Counted from the first letter of the stretch, positions 49,831 to 59,106 are shown. The stretch: DNA of 64,000 bases from an uncultured Collinsella sp. (GCA_958370785.1 CATXKN010000003.1:1-64000); one strand, 5' to 3'. Program-made: numbers and translations. Notes: generated by a model not told the origin, from the letters alone.

Positions 49831-51492
49831 CTACTCGATCGAGAAGATCACGGGATAGAGCGGCTGCTCGCCACGATGGGCATCGATCTCCAGGTCGGGC
49901 TGAGCCTCCTCGATAGCGTCGACGATCTCCTGGAAGGCCTCGTCGGACAGCTCCTCGCCGGCCAGAATCGTCAGCGCGTCGCCCTCCTCTTCCTCCTGCA
50001 TGCGGTTGATGCAATCGAGCGTGACCTGCTTCACGTCGGAACCGACCACGTCGATGGAGCCGGCGATGATACCCATGACGTCACCGGAGTGAATCGGCGA
50101 GCCGTCGGAGGCGCTGGAGTCGCGTACGGCGCGGGTGACCTCGCCATCGCGGACCTCGCTGATGGCGTCGACCATAGCGGCAACGGCATCCTCGAGCTCG
50201 GAATCGGGCAGGACCGCGAACAGCGCGGAGAAGGCCTGCGGGACGGTCTTGGTGGGAACGACGGCAACCTTCTTGTCGGTGCAGGCGGAGGCAGCGGCCT
50301 CGGCAGCCATGCGGATGTTGCCGTTGTTGGGCAGGATGATGACCGAGGTCGCGTTGACCTGGTCGACGGCGCCCAGCAGGTCGGCGGTCGAGGGGTTCAT
50401 GGTCTGGCCACCCGACACGATCACATCGACGCCGAGGGACTTGAGGATATCGGCCTCACCAGAGCCAGCCGCAACGGCGACAAAGCCCAGAGCCTTCGCG
50501 GGCTCGGCAGACTTCTCCTGATCCTCATGGATCTTAGCGGTGCGGTCGTGGGCCTCCATCTCCATGTTATGGATAAAGACCTCATAGATCTGACCAAGCT
50601 GAAGCATGTGCTCGAGCACCAGGTTGGGGGTGTTGGAGTGCACGTGGATCTTGTAGTCGGGATAGGCACCAACGAGCAGCTCGCAGTCGCCCATGGAGCC
50701 CAGGAACTTCAGGCACTCGTCCTCGTCAAAGGGGGCGTCGGCCTTAAAGAGGAACTCGTTGCAGTAGCGGAACTCCGAGCCCTCCCAGTCGTCGTTGGCC
50801 TCGATCTCGACACGGCCAAGAGCGGCGTCGCGAGCAGAGCCGGCGGAATCAAACGTAGCGGAGAAATCCTCGACCAAAGTGCTGCGGCCAAGAGCGGCGG
50901 CAACAAAGTTCTCCAAGAAGATGGCAAAGCCAAAGGCGCCGGAGTCGACCACGCCATTCTCCTTGAGGACGGGCAGTAGGTCGGGCGTGCGGGCGACGGA
51001 CTGGTAAGCCTCGACGACGATGGCGTCGAGCGCATCCTCGGCAGAGAACTTCTTCTTCTCGCACTCGTCTGCCTTCGTCGAAACATCACGCAGGACCGTG
51101 AGGATCGTGCCCTCGATGGGCTTACGAACAGCCTGGAAGGCAACCTTGACGGCGCGACGGAAGGCGAAGGCGATATTGGCGGACGTAATGGGCTCATCGG
51201 CAGAGACAAGGCCCTCGGCCACGCCGCGCAGGATCTGCGAGGTGATGACGCCGGAGTTGCCGCGAGCACCCATCAGGGAGCCGTGGGTGATGGCGCCGGC
51301 AATGGCCTCCATGTCGGCATCGGCAGGAAGGGCGGAAAGCTCCTTGGTCACCGAGGCGAGCGTGAGCGACATGTTGGTGCCGGTGTCACCGTCGGGTACG
51401 GGGAAGACGTTGAGCTTGTTGATCTCCTCGGCCTTTTCGGAAACGGCAGCCGCAGCGATCGGAAAACAGGTGCGAATGGTCTTTGCAATCAT
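49831..51492 (-). CDS. DAK2/YloV-type fatty acid kinase-like protein (FakA)
   Basis: A 553-residue protein with an N-terminal DhaL-type kinase domain. The metal-binding Asp residues lie in FPVPDGDTGTNMSLTL (about 30-45) and the loop in HGSLMGARGNSGVI. A central region and a C-terminal YloV domain end in IDAHRGEQPLYPVIFSIE. Homologues phosphorylate fatty acids delivered by FakB/DegV proteins. No fakB is adjacent. It follows a second Asp23 family gene by 27 bases, the conserved firmicute order yloU-yloV-recG. Confidence 0.9.
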   Translation of the reverse strand: MIAKTIRTCFPIAAAAVSEKAEEINKLNVFPVPDGDTGTNMSLTLASVTKELSALPADADMEAIAGAITHGSLMGARGNSGVITSQILRGVAEGLVSADEPITSANIAFAFRRAVKVAFQAVRKPIEGTILTVLRDVSTKADECEKKKFSAEDALDAIVVEAYQSVARTPDLLPVLKENGVVDSGAFGFAIFLENFVAAALGRSTLVEDFSATFDSAGSARDAALGRVEIEANDDWEGSEFRYCNEFLFKADAPFDEDECLKFLGSMGDCELLVGAYPDYKIHVHSNTPNLVLEHMLQLGQIYEVFIHNMEMEAHDRTAKIHEDQEKSAEPAKALGFVAVAAGSGEADILKSLGVDVIVSGGQTMNPSTADLLGAVDQVNATSVIILPNNGNIRMAAEAAASACTDKKVAVVPTKTVPQAFSALFAVLPDSELEDAVAAMVDAISEVRDGEVTRAVRDSSASDGSPIHSGDVMGIIAGSIDVVGSDVKQVTLDCINRMQEEEEGDALTILAGEELSDEAFQEIVDAIEEAQPDLEIDAHRGEQPLYPVIFSIE

Positions 51493-51519
51493 AAGTGATG
51501 AAATCTCCGTATTCGGATG

Positions 51520-51876
51520 CTAGTTCAGACGGCTCTTGAGCGCGTCGATGTGAATGCCGATCTTAAGGCTGGCGGGATCGATCTGGGCGATCTCCTGCAG
51601 GGTGAAGGCGACGGAGCTCGAAAGATTGTGGCAGACGGACTTCATGTTGACGCCGTTCTCGAGCACGACGTGAAGGTCGACCGTGAGGCCGTTCTCGTCG
51701 GCGGAAACAAGCACGCCCTTGCGGAGGCGCTGGCCGGCAAGCAGGCGCACGCTCTCGGCGCCCTGCAGCTGTTCAGCCATACCGACGACGCCGTAGCACG
51801 TCATCGCGGCATAACCGGCAATATCGGCAATAACGTCGTTCGAGACGCTCAGGCTGCCGTTAATGGTCTCAGACAC
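51520..51876 (-). CDS. Asp23/Gls24-family protein (YloU-like, copy 2)
   Basis: A 118-residue Asp23/Gls24 protein (VSNDVIADIAGYAAMTCYGV, VDLHVVLENGVNMKSV, VAFTLQEIAQIDPASL). It starts with GTG at 51876, set by AAGGAG six bases upstream. The position before the FakA-like gene is that of YloU. The copy at 5,563 occupies the YqhY position, so the two are paralogues with separate operon contexts. Confidence 0.85.
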   Translation of the reverse strand: MSETINGSLSVSNDVIADIAGYAAMTCYGVVGMAEQLQGAESVRLLAGQRLRKGVLVSADENGLTVDLHVVLENGVNMKSVCHNLSSSVAFTLQEIAQIDPASLKIGIHIDALKSRLN

Positions 51877-52034
51877 AAGAATCTCCTTTTCTGGTACTCG
51901 CGGCACCATGTCGTGGGAGCAATCATTCCAATAGTTTACAACGACAGCGCCATGTTAAGGCGGCGGGGTTCGCGATTACATCCTCGACACGAAATGTTGA
52001 TACGGTAACGTTCGCCACGGGCGATCGCGGCATG

Positions 52035-52060
52035 AAAAAACCCGCCGCATAAGCGACGGG
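52035..52060 (-). terminator. Terminator of the tRNA-Asn unit
   Basis: CCCGTCGC and GCGGCGGG pair over eight positions (one wobble), with a short loop and a six-base U-run (52040-52035) on the minus strand. Confidence 0.85.
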
Positions 52061-52070
52061 TTTTACAACC

Positions 52071-52145
52071 TGGCTCCCCGGGTAGGACTCGAACCTACAA
52101 CAGCGCGGTTAACAGCCGCGTGCTCTACCATTGAGCTACCGAGGA
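52071..52145 (-). tRNA. tRNA-Asn (GUU), distal copy
   Basis: The 75 bases fold as a full cloverleaf with acceptor arms TCCTCGG/CCGGGGA, discriminator G and an encoded CCA. The anticodon GUU is the complement of 52111-52113 and the T-loop reads GTTCGAGTCC. The mature sequence is identical to that of the copy at 52180-52254. Confidence 0.97.
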
Positions 52146-52146
52146 A

Positions 52147-52170
52147 TTTAAAAGCCCAGCGAAATGGGCT
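52147..52170 (-). terminator. Short hairpin between the two tRNA-Asn genes
   Basis: AGCCCA and TGGGCT pair around a six-base loop and are followed by TTTTAAA on the minus strand. It may attenuate the distal tRNA or guide processing; the stem is short. Confidence 0.4.
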
Positions 52171-52179
52171 GAGAAATTC

Positions 52180-52254
52180 TGGCTCCCCGGGTAGGACTCG
52201 AACCTACAACAGCGCGGTTAACAGCCGCGTGCTCTACCATTGAGCTACCGAGGA
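52180..52254 (-). tRNA. tRNA-Asn (GUU), proximal copy
   Basis: Same 75-base sequence as the copy at 52071-52145, with encoded CCA and anticodon GUU (complement of 52220-52222). The pair is in tandem, 34 bases apart, and transcribed leftward. The promoter should lie in 52255-52330, an AT-rich stretch. Confidence 0.97.
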
Positions 52255-52414
52255 ATAGGTGCGTGCTCTCAAGCAACGAAGTTTATTATACGGACGATTG
52301 AGCGAAGGGCAAGAACTTTTTTAAGAAATTTTCTCGCCTTGATCCCTTGGGGACGGCCTAACTGCCGGCACCGGCAACGGAAACGCCGATGTTTTGACAA
52401 TGCCAGCGAGCGGG

Positions 52415-52504
52415 CACCAGAGCGAACAAATTGGCATGAAAAGAGGACGGCATAGACCTTCTGGTCATGCCGTCCTCTTTGAATGACAAGTTGTCGCTCT
52501 GGTG
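52415..52504. repeat. 90-bp imperfect palindrome downstream of rpoD
   Basis: Outer arms CACCAGAGCG (52415-52424) and CGCTCTGGTG (52495-52504) are perfect. A near-perfect inner hairpin lies at 52439-52480, and the stretches between are partly complementary (GAACAAATT and ACAAGTTGT regions). It fills most of the 298-base gap between the tRNA pair and rpoD, which holds no other recognisable feature apart from the hairpins listed here. Confidence 0.75.
52437..52480 (-). terminator. Probable rpoD terminator
   Basis: On the minus strand AAAGAGGACGGCATGACC and GGTCTATGCCGTCCTCTTT pair with one bulge around a four-base loop, followed by UUUU. It is the core of the 90-bp palindrome and could work in both directions. 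Confidence 0.65.
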
Positions 52505-52521
52505 TCCGCGCAGCGTCGGCC

Positions 52522-52551
52522 AGTTACGGCGTTTGGTAAAACGCCGTAACT
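52522..52551. repeat. 13-base-arm hairpin immediately after rpoD
   Basis: Perfect arms AGTTACGGCGTTT (52522-52534) and its complement (52539-52551) with a GGTA loop begin one base beyond the rpoD stop. There is no U-run. It may protect the mRNA 3' end or contribute to termination together with the larger hairpin. Confidence 0.7.
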
Positions 52552-52552
52552 A

Positions 52553-53893
52553 CTAAGACTCAATGTAGTCCTTCAGCTTGCTGCTGCGGCTCGGGTGACG
52601 GAGCTTGGCCAGGGTCTTGGACTCGATCTGGCGGATACGCTCGCGTGTGACGCCAAACTCGCGACCGACTTCCTCGAGCGTGCGGGGATGTCCGTCAACG
52701 AGACCAAAGCGCAGCTCGATAACCTTACGCTCACGATCGGCAAGCGAATCGAGCACCTGGGTGAGCTGCTCCTGCAGCATGGAGAAGCTGGCGGCATCGG
52801 GCGGAACGATAGCCTGGGAGTCCTCGATGAAGTCGCCCAGCTGGGAATCCTCTTCCTCACCGATCGGGGTCTCGAGCGACACAGGCTCCTGCGAAATCTT
52901 CTGGATCTCGCGGACGCGGTCGGCGCTCATGTCCATCTCAGCACCGATCTCCTCAGGGGTCGGGTCGCGACCCAGATCCTGGAGGAGCTGGCGTTGCACG
53001 CGGACGAGCTTGTTGATGGTCTCGACCATGTGCACGGGAATACGGATGGTACGGGCCTGGTCGGCAATAGCGCGCGTAATGGCCTGACGGATCCACCACG
53101 TGGCGTACGTGGAGAACTTAAAGCCCTTCTGGTAGTCGAACTTCTCGACGGCGCGGATCAGACCGAGGTTGCCCTCCTGGATCAGATCCAGGAACAGCAT
53201 GCCACGGCCGACATAGCGCTTGGCGATGGAGACGACCAGACGCAGGTTTGCGCTGATGAGCGCCTGCTTGGCCTCAAGACCAACATTCTCAATACGCGTA
53301 AGTCGACGCATCTCGGAGCGTGTGAGTTCAATCTCGCCTGCATCGGCAGCCTCGAGCTTCTCGGTAGCCTCGAGACCGGCCTCAATCTTCATGGCCAGAT
53401 CGACCTCTTCAGATGCGGTCAGCAGGTCGACCTTACCGATCTCCTTGAGGTACATACGAACCGGGTCGCCGGTCAGCATCACCGTGGAGGCATCGATGCC
53501 GCGAACGCGCGAACGCGAACGGGACGTGCGCACGGTGCGCTTCTTCTTGCTCTTGGAAGAGCCCATCTCGGCATCGGCCTGGCGGGCCATCTTAAGCTCG
53601 TGATCGTCAAGCGAGCCGGAATCGTGCTCGTCATCATCGAAATCGTCGGTATCGTTATCGTCATCGTCGACGTCCATCGGGGCGTCGTCGTTTCCGCTCG
53701 CGGAGATAATCTGGATGCCGCTGTTGCGCAGCGCGGAATACACCGCGTTGAGCTGCTCATCAGTAACATCGATATCCTTCAGGGCGACCTGAATCTCGTC
53801 CTCGGTTACCGAAGTCCTGTTTGAGCCGTTGCCCATGAGCTTTGCAACGTAGGATTCCAGCCCAGTACCCGTGCTCTCAGTCTTTTTTGGCAC
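52553..53893 (-). CDS. rpoD: Primary RNA polymerase sigma factor RpoD (SigA)
   Basis: The 446-residue housekeeping sigma has an N-terminal region 1.1 and an acidic Asp-rich linker (about 73-95), a basic segment, then region 1.2 (DPVRMYLKEIGKVDLL), region 2 (ANLRLVVSIAKRYVGRGM, QKGFKFSTYATWWIRQAI), region 3 and region 4 (LEEVGREFGVTRERIRQIE). The GTG start follows AGGGAG. It lies 110 bases after dnaG, forming the end of the macromolecular-synthesis block. Confidence 0.97.
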   Translation of the reverse strand: MPKKTESTGTGLESYVAKLMGNGSNRTSVTEDEIQVALKDIDVTDEQLNAVYSALRNSGIQIISASGNDDAPMDVDDDDNDTDDFDDDEHDSGSLDDHELKMARQADAEMGSSKSKKKRTVRTSRSRSRVRGIDASTVMLTGDPVRMYLKEIGKVDLLTASEEVDLAMKIEAGLEATEKLEAADAGEIELTRSEMRRLTRIENVGLEAKQALISANLRLVVSIAKRYVGRGMLFLDLIQEGNLGLIRAVEKFDYQKGFKFSTYATWWIRQAITRAIADQARTIRIPVHMVETINKLVRVQRQLLQDLGRDPTPEEIGAEMDMSADRVREIQKISQEPVSLETPIGEEEDSQLGDFIEDSQAIVPPDAASFSMLQEQLTQVLDSLADRERKVIELRFGLVDGHPRTLEEVGREFGVTRERIRQIESKTLAKLRHPSRSSKLKDYIES

Positions 53894-54003
53894 AGATTCT
53901 CCCTTCGTAGTCCACAGGACTCAATACTTTAGCACACACGTAGACCTCTATACCCAAAATAAAGACAGGATATAGGCGAGAATACGCTGGTTGACCACAA
54001 CAT

Positions 54004-56118
54004 CTAGGCCTGATCGGCACCTGCGGTCTCCAAACCGATCAAACGGAACGGGTCGGCCACGCCACCGATCGACTTTTGGAGCTCGCGCTGGCGCTGTGAA
54101 TCTTGCACCGCCTGCATCGTCAGCACGCGACGAGCCTCATCGTCGAGTGAACGGTCCTGACGCAACTTGGCCTGCGCGGCTCGCATGCGACGTTTGATGG
54201 TGTAGAGCTCGAGCGTATCGAGCATAAAGACGATGTTCGTCTCGGTCGGGTGCTTGCTCGTCGCCGAGATGCGCCCGGCGCTGACAAGCGACGCCGCCTC
54301 GGGACACACCGCCCGCGCCGCATCCATGCATGCCGCAGGATCGGTTCCCGGCGGCGTTGCCAGCACGGCCCACGCAATGGACTCGTGACGCGGGTCGACC
54401 CACTCGATAGAACAAATGCGATCGGCATACGTGCGGAACAGATCGGTGTAGCTCGTGAGCATCGTCAGCAGCTCGCGCTCCCCCGCCAGGGATTTCCGCT
54501 CCAGATCGGTCAAAACAATCGGCATCGACGGAGCTGCCGCCGCGCTTGAACTATCGGCAACGGGCGCAGCGCTTTCCATCCCCGCTGGCACATCGATTGG
54601 CGGCAGATCCTCGTCGACCTCCACCGGCGCGGCCCCATAGGCATCAAGCGGAACGTAGCCGTACGGATCCTCCTCGACCGGTGCGGACACCGGCGGCGTC
54701 GCACCCGCGGCCCAGGCACCGCGAGACGTCCCCTGCGAACCAGACGCCCGACCGCTCGCACTGCCCGCGCGCTCAGCTTGCGCGCGTTGACGCTCGTAGT
54801 TCTGCTCACGCCGGCGCTCGGCATCCTCACGCTTGGCGACATCGCGAAACACGCGGCCCGAACTCGCGCGCACGGTCTCCAGGTCCAAACCCAACAGGTC
54901 GGCAATCTGGATAAAGTACGTGTCGATCATATAGCTGTCACGTAGCGGATAGATGAGCGTCAGCGCGTCCTCGAGCGCCTTGGCGCGACCGCCCGGTGTG
55001 GTAATGTCGCTCGACTCCTGCAGCGAGCGGTACACAAAGTCCATGAGGGGCTCGGCCGCGTCAATGCGCGCCTGAAGCTCCTGGCCGCCATGCGCCGTGA
55101 TGAACTCCATGGGGTCGTTGCCGTCGGGCAGCACCACACAGCGCAGGTCCATCGAATCCTGCTCGATAAACTGAATCGCGCGGCGAGCGGCCTTTTGACC
55201 GGCGGCGTCGCCATCGAACATATATACAATGCGCTTGGCAAAACGGGTGAGCGTCTTAACGTGATGTTCCGTCAGCGCCGTGCCCAGCGTGGCGACGACA
55301 TTTTTGATCCCCGCCTCCCAGCAGGCGATGCAATCGGTATAGCCCTCCACCACGATGGCAGTATCCTGAGCAACGATAAACTCCTTGGCCCAGTTAAAGC
55401 CATAGAGGTTTCGCTTTTTATGAAACACGCTCGTCTCGGCGGTGTTGAGATACTTGGGCTGACCATCGCCCATGATGCGCCCGCCAAAGGCGATATTGTG
55501 ACCCTGTTCATCAAAGATGGGAAACATCACACGGTCGTAAAAGCGGTCTGCGAGCTGTCCGCGCCCACGGCTTACGGCCACGTTGGCGTCGATCATCTCC
55601 TGCGGGGTAAAGCCCGCCTGAGACAGGTGCGAAACCAGCGCGTTGCGACCCGGCGCAAAACCCAGGCAGTAGCGTCGGCAGACATCGCCACCCATACCGC
55701 GGCTGGCAAAGTACTCGCGCGGACGGCTGTCCTTACCGCGCATAAGCATGGTGTGGTAGAACTGAGCCGTCTCGGCGCACAGGTCATAGATGCGAGCGCG
55801 CTTGGTGCCGCGATCGCGCTGCGCACCGGTATCGTGCAGTTCAATGCCCGCACGATCAGCCAAATAGCGGATCGACTCGGGAAAACTCAGGTTCTCGCGC
55901 TTCATGATATAGGTAAAGACGTCGCCGCCCTCGCCGCAGCCAAAGCAGTGCCACACCTGCGTAGCAGGGATAATGTGAAACGACGGGGTCTTTTCGCCAT
56001 GGAACGGGCAGCAGCCCCAAAACTCATGGCCGCGGGGCTTGAGCTCAACCGTTTCCTGCACGATGGCAACCAGGTCCGACGCTGCGCGTACCTGATCTTT
56101 TTCCTCATCGCTAATCAC
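54004..56118 (-). CDS. dnaG: DNA primase
   Basis: Synthesises RNA primers at the replication fork. The 704 residues carry the CHC2 zinc finger (Cys37, His40, Cys58, Cys61), the RNA polymerase core, the TOPRIM domain (VVEGYTDCIACWEAG, MFDGDAAGQKAARR), and a C-terminal DnaB-binding region. A low-complexity linker (about 440-540, Ser/Ala/Pro-rich) separates the last part. The start is GTG with a GGGGG site nine bases away. It overlaps ribF by eight bases. Confidence 0.96.
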   Translation of the reverse strand: MISDEEKDQVRAASDLVAIVQETVELKPRGHEFWGCCPFHGEKTPSFHIIPATQVWHCFGCGEGGDVFTYIMKRENLSFPESIRYLADRAGIELHDTGAQRDRGTKRARIYDLCAETAQFYHTMLMRGKDSRPREYFASRGMGGDVCRRYCLGFAPGRNALVSHLSQAGFTPQEMIDANVAVSRGRGQLADRFYDRVMFPIFDEQGHNIAFGGRIMGDGQPKYLNTAETSVFHKKRNLYGFNWAKEFIVAQDTAIVVEGYTDCIACWEAGIKNVVATLGTALTEHHVKTLTRFAKRIVYMFDGDAAGQKAARRAIQFIEQDSMDLRCVVLPDGNDPMEFITAHGGQELQARIDAAEPLMDFVYRSLQESSDITTPGGRAKALEDALTLIYPLRDSYMIDTYFIQIADLLGLDLETVRASSGRVFRDVAKREDAERRREQNYERQRAQAERAGSASGRASGSQGTSRGAWAAGATPPVSAPVEEDPYGYVPLDAYGAAPVEVDEDLPPIDVPAGMESAAPVADSSSAAAAPSMPIVLTDLERKSLAGERELLTMLTSYTDLFRTYADRICSIEWVDPRHESIAWAVLATPPGTDPAACMDAARAVCPEAASLVSAGRISATSKHPTETNIVFMLDTLELYTIKRRMRAAQAKLRQDRSLDDEARRVLTMQAVQDSQRQRELQKSIGGVADPFRLIGLETAGADQA

Positions 56119-57118
56119 GGATACTCACCCCCTGCTCACCCAAGTTATGACGGATATCGTCGATATTACCCTCGACGGTCGCGATCAACTCGTCCAGGGA
56201 ATCGAACACGCGAGACGGACGCAGCCAGCGCGTAAACGCCAGCGACACGGAAGCGCCATACAGGTCGCCCGCATAGCCGATCAAGTTGGCCTCGAGATGC
56301 GCCGAGGCGGCATCATCGGCATAGGTCGGCGGCAGGCCGACGTTAACGGCAGCAGGCCATACGGTATCGTCGACCAGCACCAGACCCTCATAGACGCCAT
56401 CGGCAGGCACTTGGATGCCGTCGGGCACCTGGATGTTTGCCGTGGGAAAGCCCATGTCGGAGCCCTCGTGACGGCCAGCCGCCACAACGCCGCGCAGCAT
56501 ATAGGGACGGCCGAGAAGCTCGGCAGCCAGCTCCACATGACCCTGACCCAGCTCATGGCGGACGCGCGTGGCGCAGACGGTCTGCCCGTTAACGCAGAGA
56601 AGGTCGTGACCGTAAACGTCAACCCCACGCTCAGTGCCCCAGGCGCGCATCTCGGCAACGCCCGAAGCCCCGCCGCGGCCGAGTCTAAAGTCGCTGCCTA
56701 CACGAATGGAGCGAATGTCGATAACGCGCGACAACAGCGCCAGAAACCCGACATGATCGAGTGCCGCCACGGCGGGCGTAAAGGGAACGGCCACCACCGC
56801 ATCGACCCCGGTTTGAGCCAGGGCATGCAGGCGGTCGGCCGTCGTCATCAATTTTTGAGCGGGCGACGGACTCACCACGACGTCCGGATCAGGATCGAAG
56901 GTGACCACGACCGCTTTGCTGCCGTGGGAACGTGCATCGCGAACAACCGCGTCAATCAGCTCTCGGTGCCCACGATGTACACCATCAAACACGCCAATGG
57001 CGATCGACGCGGCACCCAAGAACTCGCACCCATCAAATGCATCGGCAAAAACGATACGGGCCTCGTCCAACTCACCCGCGAAAAAGATACGCGCGAGCTC
57101 GTGGGGCGCCAGCATCAT
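56111..57118 (-). CDS. ribF: Bifunctional riboflavin kinase / FAD synthetase
   Basis: Converts riboflavin to FMN and then FAD. The N-terminal adenylyltransferase domain has AIGVFDGVHRGHREL (GxFDGxHxGH) and the conserved GSDFRLGRGG. The C-terminal kinase domain has GSDMGFPTANIQ. It is 335 residues long. Its ATG overlaps the truB stop (ATGA), the conserved truB-ribF pair, and it overlaps dnaG at the other end. Confidence 0.95.
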   Translation of the reverse strand: MMLAPHELARIFFAGELDEARIVFADAFDGCEFLGAASIAIGVFDGVHRGHRELIDAVVRDARSHGSKAVVVTFDPDPDVVVSPSPAQKLMTTADRLHALAQTGVDAVVAVPFTPAVAALDHVGFLALLSRVIDIRSIRVGSDFRLGRGGASGVAEMRAWGTERGVDVYGHDLLCVNGQTVCATRVRHELGQGHVELAAELLGRPYMLRGVVAAGRHEGSDMGFPTANIQVPDGIQVPADGVYEGLVLVDDTVWPAAVNVGLPPTYADDAASAHLEANLIGYAGDLYGASVSLAFTRWLRPSRVFDSLDELIATVEGNIDDIRHNLGEQGVSIRD

Positions 57119-58047
57119 CGAACACCGCCGATTGCCTGCGGAAAGACATGCTCCATCACAAAGCGGCCGCCCTCGATTCGAGCAAGCGCCTTCAATCCAC
57201 CATCGAGCACGAGCGCGAACGGCGCCTTCGACGCATCGAAGTCCGCAAGCGCACGTTCAATGGGAATGCGGCGACCACAAAGCAGGTCGTCTGCAAGATT
57301 TCCCGGCAAATCGACACGCGTGGCACCAAGGGCGGCGATGGGATCCAGAGCGAAACCGGCAGCGGACTCGGCAGAGAGCTCCTCTACCGCATGACAGGCG
57401 CCAATGGAAACAACGCCGGAGGCCGTACGACGCAGCGCGGAAATATGCGCAGCACTATCGCAGGCGCGACCAAGATCGCGAGCGAGCGCGCGAATGTAGG
57501 TGCCCTTGCTTACCGAAAACGCCACGGTCCAGACGCACGTTTCGCCCTCGCCGCTCACGGCGATCAGGTCGGCGGCATAGACCTCGACGGGGCGCGGGGG
57601 CAAGTCTACCGCATTGCCCTCGCGAGCACTCTTATAGGCGCGAACGCCATTGACCGAGATGGCCGAAAACGCCGGCGGCACCTGCATCTGCGGGCCAAGC
57701 ATAGCGGCGAGCTGCTCACGGGCGTAAGCGAGATCGCGCAGCTCGGGGGCAACGGGCACCGTGCGGACGGCCTCGCCCTCCGCGTCATCGGTATTGGTCT
57801 CGACGCCAAACGAAATGTCGGCGACATAACTTTTGGTATCGAGGGTTAGCATGCCCAGCAGACGGGTCGCCTGGCCCACGCCCACCACCATGACACCCGA
57901 GGCCATGGGGTCGAGCGTACCGGCATGGCCGACGCGTCGCTCATGGAGGGCGCGTCGGCACTGCGATACCACGTCGTGGGACGTACAGCCCACCGGCTTA
58001 TCGACGGCGAGCAGCATATTCAATTGAGAAGGCGTACGACGAGCCAT
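57115..58047 (-). CDS. truB: tRNA pseudouridine55 synthase TruB
   Basis: The 310-residue enzyme begins with AVDKPVGCTSHDVVSQ and carries the catalytic-Asp motif GHAGTLDPMASGVMVVGVG, plus SKGTYIRALARDLG. It makes the T-loop pseudouridine of tRNAs. Its C-terminal part is a reduced PUA-like domain. It lies 16 bases after the DHH phosphoesterase gene. Confidence 0.95.
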   Translation of the reverse strand: MARRTPSQLNMLLAVDKPVGCTSHDVVSQCRRALHERRVGHAGTLDPMASGVMVVGVGQATRLLGMLTLDTKSYVADISFGVETNTDDAEGEAVRTVPVAPELRDLAYAREQLAAMLGPQMQVPPAFSAISVNGVRAYKSAREGNAVDLPPRPVEVYAADLIAVSGEGETCVWTVAFSVSKGTYIRALARDLGRACDSAAHISALRRTASGVVSIGACHAVEELSAESAAGFALDPIAALGATRVDLPGNLADDLLCGRRIPIERALADFDASKAPFALVLDGGLKALARIEGGRFVMEHVFPQAIGGVR

Positions 58048-58062
58048 GTACCATCCAAAATG

Positions 58063-59106
58063 TTAGAGCTCGACGGTCACCGAAGCGGGATCCTCCCCTA
58101 CCAGCTCGGCCAGCATGGGAAGTGCCACGGCGAGCGTCTCGCGAATCGTTCCGTTGTTGGAAAAGCCGGCGGCGGCATGATGCCCGCCACCGCCAAAGTT
58201 GGCAGCGATCTCGGACACATCGAGGTCACCTTTGGAGCGCAGGTTGCCGCGCACCTTGGTATCGCCGTCGATGCCCTTTAGGAACAGACAGACCTCAACG
58301 CCCATCACCGAACGCACCACATCAACCAGGCCATCGCACTCGTCCGAAGTGACGCCGCAGGCCTCGAGGTCGCTCTGATACGCATAACTATACGCCACGC
58401 GACCGTGCGCCACTGTCTTGATGCGGCCCATAACGATGGACTTGAGATGCAAGAACTCTACGCGCATGCTCTGGTAGACCTCGAGCGCAACGCGCGCGGG
58501 GTCGGCACCGTGCGCGACCAGGCGCGAGGCGGCATGGAACGCAGTGGCATCGGCGTTTTGGTACTGAAAACGACCGGTATCGGTCACCAGGCCGCACAGC
58601 AGGCAGGTCGCGACACCATCGCGAGCCACAATGCCGCAATTGTCCAAAAAGCGGTCGATAATCATGGCGCAGGCCGCGGCGTCAACGCACCTCAGGCTCA
58701 ACTCGGCAAATTCCTCGCGCGCCGGATGGTGATCGAAGCACACCACATGCGACGAGCGGCGGAGCACCTCGGCGGAGTTGTTCAGACGCTCGACGACCGG
58801 CACGTCCACCGAGATGAACAGGTCCGGATTGCCGACATACGCAGATGCCGGCATCAGAAGGTCGGCACCCTCCATAAAGCGGTAAATGCGCGGAACCGGG
58901 TCATCGTCTGCAAGCAGCAGGGCAATGTCCTTGTTGGGGAAAAACTTCATAAGCGAGAGGCCCAGGCCCAGCACAGAGCCCAGAGCGTCGCCATCGGGAG
59001 ACGTATGTCCCGAAATCGCAATGGAGGACGCACCCTCGATGAGCTCGAGGATGCGTCGCTGAATATCTGCAGACTCGCTCGATGCGAGGTCGGCGGAATT
59101 ACTCAT
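58063..59106 (-). CDS. nrnA: DHH/DHHA1 phosphoesterase, NrnA type (nanoRNase/pAp phosphatase)
   Basis: The 347-residue protein has the DHH catalytic motifs SGHTSPDGDALGS, VDVP, CFDHHP and LVTDTGRFQYQN, and the DHHA1 motif FGGGGHHAAAGF. It degrades short RNAs and 3'-phosphoadenosine phosphate. Its place between rbfA and truB is a typical actinobacterial and firmicute order. It overlaps rbfA by eight bases. Confidence 0.92.
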   Translation of the reverse strand: MSNSADLASSESADIQRRILELIEGASSIAISGHTSPDGDALGSVLGLGLSLMKFFPNKDIALLLADDDPVPRIYRFMEGADLLMPASAYVGNPDLFISVDVPVVERLNNSAEVLRRSSHVVCFDHHPAREEFAELSLRCVDAAACAMIIDRFLDNCGIVARDGVATCLLCGLVTDTGRFQYQNADATAFHAASRLVAHGADPARVALEVYQSMRVEFLHLKSIVMGRIKTVAHGRVAYSYAYQSDLEACGVTSDECDGLVDVVRSVMGVEVCLFLKGIDGDTKVRGNLRSKGDLDVSEIAANFGGGGHHAAAGFSNNGTIRETLAVALPMLAELVGEDPASVTVEL

